Of a DNA stretch of 63,498 nt, positions 59,595 to 63,498 are shown piece by piece. Made by a program: the position numbers and the translations under genes. The stretch lies in NCBI GenBank assembly GCA_020073385.1, contig JAIQFH010000046.1, positions 1 to 63,498 on the forward strand, in the 5' to 3' direction. Each line of letters begins with the position of its first letter. Positions within the stretch are counted from its first letter, which is position 1. Under the pieces are notes generated by a model. The model saw only the letters and a program-made list of their open reading frames with translations, was not told where the DNA came from and ran no database searches. Origin of the DNA: Terriglobia bacterium. Lineage in GTDB: Bacteria > Acidobacteriota > Terriglobia > Terriglobales > Acidobacteriaceae.

Positions 59595-60539
59595 ATGCAC
59601 CGCAGCCGTCGATTGCGTTGGTTTCTCGTTCTTTTCATCCTCTACCTGGGGGTGTGCGCGGTCGGTGGCACTTATCTCGCAGATGGAACTCTTCATCCGA
59701 CTCGCCGCACATTGACTGACGAAGAAAGCAGCGCCTTCATGAGCACTGTTCACGCGATGCGGGCGGAGTTGCAGGACGTTTCGATCACTACGCCGGATCA
59801 AGCGATTCTGCGGGCCTGGCTGTTACGGCCCACAGCAGGCAACGGAAACGCAGCGATCGTCCTACATGGCCTGGCAGACAATCGGCTGGGAATGACCGGG
59901 TACGCGGAGCTTTTGCTCGCTCACGGATACGCGGTGCTGCTCCCGGACGCGCGGGCGCATGGCGCGAGCGGAGGAGAACTCGCTACCTATGGGCTGCTCG
60001 AACGAGAAGACATTCACCGGTGGGTTGATTTTCTTTCGATGGCGACACAACCCGGCTGCATTTATGGCATGGGCGAGTCGATGGGGGCGGCCGAGTTGCT
60101 GCAGTCGTTACAAGTGGAGAGCCGGTTCTGCGCGGTGGTAGCGGAATCACCGTTTTCCACATTTCGCGAGATCGCATACGACCGCATGGGACAGCCGTTT
60201 CATATTGGGCCCTGGGTGGGCCGGGTTCTGCTGCGGCCTATGGTGGAATTTGCCTTTCTGCGCGTGCACTGGAAGTACGGACTCGATATGCAGCGGGTAA
60301 CACCGGAAGATGCGGTTGCCAGATCGCATATCCCGGTTCTTCTGATCCACGGTCAGATCGACGGCAATATTCCGGTGAGGCATTCCCGGGCGATCCATCG
60401 GGTGGCTCCGCAAACCGTGCTCTGGGAAGTGGAGGGGGCCGATCACTGCGGAGCGATGTCTACGGCTCCACAAGAATTTGAAAGGCGCGTTCTGGGATGG
60501 TTCGAGCGATCGGCGACAGCGCACAAGGAGATGCGTTAA
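59595..60539 (+). CDS. Membrane-anchored alpha/beta hydrolase
   Basis: The 314-residue protein has a signal anchor at about residues 7-25 (WFLVLFILYLGVCAVGG) and an alpha/beta hydrolase fold. The nucleophile elbow is GMGESMGAAEL (Ser), the acid lies in LLIHGQIDGNIPVRHS (Asp) and the histidine in GADHCGAMS. HGLADNRLGMTGYAELL is the oxyanion region. The active site should face the periplasm. The substrate is unknown; an esterase or peptidase is likely. It is convergent with the large radical SAM gene. Confidence 0.82.
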   Translation: MHRSRRLRWFLVLFILYLGVCAVGGTYLADGTLHPTRRTLTDEESSAFMSTVHAMRAELQDVSITTPDQAILRAWLLRPTAGNGNAAIVLHGLADNRLGMTGYAELLLAHGYAVLLPDARAHGASGGELATYGLLEREDIHRWVDFLSMATQPGCIYGMGESMGAAELLQSLQVESRFCAVVAESPFSTFREIAYDRMGQPFHIGPWVGRVLLRPMVEFAFLRVHWKYGLDMQRVTPEDAVARSHIPVLLIHGQIDGNIPVRHSRAIHRVAPQTVLWEVEGADHCGAMSTAPQEFERRVLGWFERSATAHKEMR

Positions 60540-60561
60540 TCACGGGACACGAGGGAAAACC

Positions 60562-63075
60562 CTAGAAGTGAGCCTTGCCTCGCTTGTCGAACAAGACGAC
60601 TACGACAAACTTCACGACCGGTTTTCCTTCCCCAACAAGCGGCTGGTATCGCCATTGCTTCACAGCACTCGTCACGGCTTCGCCCAGCAAAGGATCGCCA
60701 TCGATGACGTCGACCTGGTCTACTGTGCCATCTTCCTTGAGCGTGATGTCCATTACTACTTCGCCCGAAACGCGTTGCTTCGCCGCACTGGGGGGATATA
60801 CCGGCGCGACTTTGGAAATGAGTTTCGGTACTTGCCGCTTGCGCGGCGGGATGATGATGCTCGTGCCGTCGGGGATGACTGCGGGCTTCTGGACGACGTC
60901 GCGGTTGGCTTCGAAGATCTGCACCCACATCTTCGGGTCACCATAGACCAGCGTGGCGATACCTTTGAGGGTGCCGTGGTCTTTGGCTTGTCCGACCGTG
61001 TACGTGAAAGGCTTCTTCTTCTCGATAAGGTCTTCCTGAGTCGTCTGAAGAGGAATTGCAGCGTATTCGCAACAGCCGCCCCAGTTGCCCACATCGAGTT
61101 TGATGTCGGTGCGTTGGGCTTGGCCGGGTTTGAGGACCAGATCATTCACGAGCGTGGTCTTGAAGCCTTGGGCCTCCGCTTTGATGGAGTAGCGGCCGGC
61201 AGGGAGATTCGTGGCGGAGTACTGACCGACCTTGTTGACTTGCAGCGTGCGCGATTGCCCGAGGTCAACGTTCGTGACCGTGATGGTTACTTGTGTGACG
61301 ACGGCACCGGAGGCGTCGGTAACCGTCCCGGAGATGGAGGCGGCATCCTGGCTGTTCCCCAACGGCAGCTGCGGCGCCTGGGCTTGCTTCAACGGCGGAG
61401 GAGCCATTTCGCTGACTCCCCAACGGCATGCAGAGGTTGCCGGAATTCCGAGCGCAAGGACCGCGGCCGCGGCTTGCCTGGCGAACCGGAGATGTCCGAG
61501 TCGAGATTGGCTTGGGCGCTCGCGGCTCACGAGTCGTAGTTGATTCAATTCAGAACTCAGGCGAATTCCCTGGGAGATGAGATGCTGGCGGCTCGTTGAC
61601 TCGAGTTCTTTGAGGTTGCGGATGGCGCGCTGCAGACTGGCACTCGGGCAGCCGGAGGAGCCGAGGGAAATGACCTCATCGAGCAGATCGATCGTGTCCA
61701 CGTTCACCGATCGCACCCAACTGTCGACGCGGCGGCATATATTCGATGGCCGCGGCGTGGGGTGAAAATGCCTGGCGACTGCGGACATGTGATCGAGGCC
61801 GATGGTGTTTTGCATGAGGCTGCCGTTGCTCCAGCAGCGGTCGTGGAAGAGATCGAGGGCAATCTGGCAGGCAAGCTCGGCGACCGGATCGGAGATGGTG
61901 TATTCGCGGGCGAGGTAGTCTCCGCGGGCGCGTCCCTGCTCGACCATGCGCTTCTCGAGGGGAGTTCCAGCGTAGATTTCGGCGCGGCAGAAATTCAGCG
62001 GATTAGCTCTGAAACGTCGCATGAAGGCCACGTCGGAGCGCAGGGTTTCGAGCGTGGAATCGGGATGGAAAATCATCAATGTGAACTGGGCGGAAATATC
62101 GAGGTCGGCGCAGGTCTCGAGAGCGCGGATGGAATCCTCGACGCGCTGGGTGCGCTCGAGAGCGGCAAGGCCTCGCTCGGTTGCCGACTCGACACCGAGG
62201 AAGACGCGAACCAGGCCGAGGTCTCTTAAGCGGCGGAGCACCTTGCGCTGGGCATCGGCGGGACGGCACTTGATGACCAGTGCGATGTCTTCTATACCGC
62301 GGTTCTTGAGGGCCCTCTCGAGTGCTGCGATGCGCGCGAGATTGAGGGCCTCAGAGGGAACCAGAAAGTTGTTGTCGTGAAATACGAATTGGCGGCTGCC
62401 GCGATCGTGGTAGAGGGCGGCCATTTCATCGGCGATTCTTTCCTCGTTACGCTGGCGAAATCGCTTACCAGGAGCCATGTTGTGGAGCGTGGTGATGCAG
62501 CAATAGGCGCAACTGCCGTAGCAGCCACGACTGCCCATCATGTAACTGGTGGGGACACCAGCGATAAAGTGAACCGGGCCGCGTCGGTCTGGAAAAGGCA
62601 GAGTGTCGAGGTCGTCGAGCGATCGACGAGGTGGGGTGAAGTGCACTTGCTGTCCATCTCGATAGGCGATGCCGGGGATCGTCCGCAGGCTTCGTTCCGG
62701 ATGGCGATGCGCTTCTGCGATTTCGACTAGCGCTCCTTCTCCTTCGTGGATGACGATGATATCGAGTTCAGGATGATGGGCGAGGAGAGGCTCGGCGGCA
62801 CAGGAAGCGTAGTGACCTCCGGCGACGATTGTAATTCTCGGATCGCGGGACTTGATGAGTTCCGCCAGACGCAGAAACTCTCCGGCTCGCGACTGGAAGC
62901 AGAGGGACAAGCCGACCATGTCCGCACGTTCGGCGGCATCGGCGACGCTTGGGATATCGGCGGAGGAATTGAATGGCACCAGAATGGCTTCGTGTCCGGC
63001 AGCAAGAAGAGATGAGGAGAGATAGCGAATCGATAAATTCTCCTCATAGTCGGGCCCGGCCAGTAAAACTCGCAT
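60562..63075 (-). CDS. Cobalamin radical SAM enzyme fused to CarboxypepD_reg, LysM-like and TonB C-terminal modules
   Basis: The 837-residue protein starts at ATG 63075 after a strong GAGGAGGT ribosome binding site. Residues about 1-130 form a B12-binding Rossmann domain (LLAGPDYEENLSIRYLSSSL); the radical SAM core follows with GSRGCYGSCAYC (CxxxCxxC, Cys185/189/192) and VFLGVESATERGL. Around residue 530-550 a basic-hydrophobic stretch (HLRFARQAAAAVLALGIPAT, then SAC) looks like a signal peptide. Beyond it are a CarboxypepD_reg-like beta sandwich (ISGTVTDASGAVV ... LPAGRYSIKAEAQGF), a LysM-like part (YTVGQAKDHGTLKGIATLVY) and a TonB C-terminal domain (PVYPPSAAKQRVSGEVVMDI). I see no stop codon between the halves. 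A CRP/FNR-like site lies upstream. Confidence 0.8.
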   Translation of the reverse strand: MRVLLAGPDYEENLSIRYLSSSLLAAGHEAILVPFNSSADIPSVADAAERADMVGLSLCFQSRAGEFLRLAELIKSRDPRITIVAGGHYASCAAEPLLAHHPELDIIVIHEGEGALVEIAEAHRHPERSLRTIPGIAYRDGQQVHFTPPRRSLDDLDTLPFPDRRGPVHFIAGVPTSYMMGSRGCYGSCAYCCITTLHNMAPGKRFRQRNEERIADEMAALYHDRGSRQFVFHDNNFLVPSEALNLARIAALERALKNRGIEDIALVIKCRPADAQRKVLRRLRDLGLVRVFLGVESATERGLAALERTQRVEDSIRALETCADLDISAQFTLMIFHPDSTLETLRSDVAFMRRFRANPLNFCRAEIYAGTPLEKRMVEQGRARGDYLAREYTISDPVAELACQIALDLFHDRCWSNGSLMQNTIGLDHMSAVARHFHPTPRPSNICRRVDSWVRSVNVDTIDLLDEVISLGSSGCPSASLQRAIRNLKELESTSRQHLISQGIRLSSELNQLRLVSRERPSQSRLGHLRFARQAAAAVLALGIPATSACRWGVSEMAPPPLKQAQAPQLPLGNSQDAASISGTVTDASGAVVTQVTITVTNVDLGQSRTLQVNKVGQYSATNLPAGRYSIKAEAQGFKTTLVNDLVLKPGQAQRTDIKLDVGNWGGCCEYAAIPLQTTQEDLIEKKKPFTYTVGQAKDHGTLKGIATLVYGDPKMWVQIFEANRDVVQKPAVIPDGTSIIIPPRKRQVPKLISKVAPVYPPSAAKQRVSGEVVMDITLKEDGTVDQVDVIDGDPLLGEAVTSAVKQWRYQPLVGEGKPVVKFVVVVLFDKRGKAHF

Positions 63076-63160
63076 TTGGACCTCCTCGTCTCGACATGGC
63101 TGCAACGGCGCTGCGGCGAGTGCTTCTGACTAGGCTGGGGGTTACTGATCTGGACTGTCA

Positions 63161-63174
63161 GTGACTAGCATCAC
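63161..63174. promoter_or_regulatory. CRP/FNR-like site upstream of the radical SAM fusion gene
   Basis: GTGACTAGCATCAC fits GTGAY-N4-ATCAC and ends 85 nt before the start codon at 63075 (minus strand), the same distance as for the Usp and YbaK-like genes. The -10 position on the minus strand is poor (CCTAGT or nearby), so this is the weakest of the four. Confidence 0.4.
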
Positions 63175-63210
63175 AGCAGCCAATAGCCGGTCAGGGTTGA
63201 GGATGACGGA

Positions 63211-63498
63211 TTGTGGTGGGAGCGGGGGCGAGCCCCAGGGCGATGCCCACGCGGCAACGTGCGTCATGAGAACTTGGTGTTACTGAATGCGATCCTCTAC
63301 GTGGCCGAGCACGGATGTAAGTGGCGCGGATTGCCCAAGCGGTTTGGCAACTGGCACAGTATCTATGTGCGCATGAATCGCTGGGCCAAGAAGGGTGTGT
63401 TAGATCAGGTGTTCGCCAAGTTGCAGCAAGAGCAGATTCTGCGGCTCAAGATCGAGGCCTTCAGTTTGGATTCGACTTCGGTGAAAGTACACCCCGAC
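63211..63498 (+). CDS. IS5-family transposase, N-terminal part (runs off the window)
   Basis: The frame from 63211 reads LWWERGRAPGRCPRGNVRHE, then NLVLLNAILYVAEHGCKWRG LPKRF in one run, then NWHSIYVRMNRWAKKGVL and KIEAFSLDSTSVKVHPD, the DUF4096/IS5 transposase N-terminus with the first catalytic aspartate in the SLDSTS stretch. It continues past 63498. The usual start would be ATG 63203 (MTD...), but that ATG is in another frame, so a frameshift lies near 63210 or the true start is TTG 63211. The gene may be inactive. Confidence 0.75.
   Translation, partial: MWWERGRAPGRCPRGNVRHENLVLLNAILYVAEHGCKWRGLPKRFGNWHSIYVRMNRWAKKGVLDQVFAKLQQEQILRLKIEAFSLDSTSVKVHPD

Noticed and set aside
60478..61539. 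A 353-residue forward frame opposite the C-terminal part of the radical SAM fusion gene
   Set aside because: It overlaps the clear TonB/CarboxypepD modules on the minus strand and has no family feature.

Overview
The window looks like a chromosomal segment of a soil or subsurface bacterium, most likely an acidobacterium of the Koribacter/Terriglobia type. This placement is inference. It rests on gene content (HpnJ, a DUF2934-Hsp20 fusion, tandem Usp proteins, TylF-type methyltransferase, CarboxypepD_reg/TonB modules), moderately high GC, and dispersed intergenic palindromes of a kind common in that phylum. No rRNA or ribosomal protein gene is present to settle it.

Layout. 0.06-8.4 kb: stress and envelope genes (zinc-ribbon protein, Rnk/GreA-like factor, P-type ATPase, AI-2E-type permease, tandem Usp, lytic transglycosylase). 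8.5-12.7 kb: a decayed zone with a broken methyltransferase, two tRNA-Asp genes in duplicated surroundings, a REC-PAS-GAF protein without a kinase domain, a VIT-family transporter and two gene remnants. 12.8-22.05 kb: an arsenic block (ArsR, ArsM, ArsC, Usp, ArsD, ArsA, ArsR, Acr3, zinc-ribbon protein, ArsC, ArsP-like permease). 22.1-29.7 kb: a tightly packed twelve-gene run (ArsR, mini-thioredoxin, GcvH-like lipoyl carrier, two DGC-domain proteins, OsmC, ArsF, ArsG, an HlyD/FtsX/ATPase transporter, VIT-like protein). Three near-identical direct repeats (8.95, 12.41 and 30.10 kb) frame these blocks, and a tRNA-Leu 5' fragment lies just beyond, so 9-30.7 kb looks like a modular island.

30.9-63.5 kb: a 1244-residue receptor-like membrane protein; a SAM-I riboswitch with terminator ahead of a cysteine desulfurase; YbaK and Hsp20 genes; the gapA-pgk-macro-tpiA cluster; a TIR-transmembrane protein; a cyclic-2,3-diphosphoglycerate-synthetase-like protein followed by Usp and malic enzyme; an aminotransferase, a cytochrome c, HpnJ, two small EamA/SMR-like permeases, a DCC thiol oxidoreductase, an alpha/beta hydrolase; a fusion of a cobalamin-dependent radical SAM enzyme with CarboxypepD_reg, LysM-like and TonB C-terminal modules; and the start of an IS5-type transposase.

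Two results stand out. The 22-29.7 kb run joins a free-standing lipoyl carrier, thiol proteins (thioredoxin-like, OsmC, ArsF, DGC) and two membrane export routes, and may be a lipoyl-dithiol system for detoxifying organic arsenicals or electrophiles. Separately, a CRP/FNR-like palindrome, GTGAY-N4-ATCAC, recurs six times between genes. Four copies lie 82-85 nt from a start codon (two usp genes, ybaK, the radical SAM fusion), and three of these have a -10-like hexamer 21-22 nt downstream, which is class II activator geometry. This points to a stress or low-oxygen regulon.
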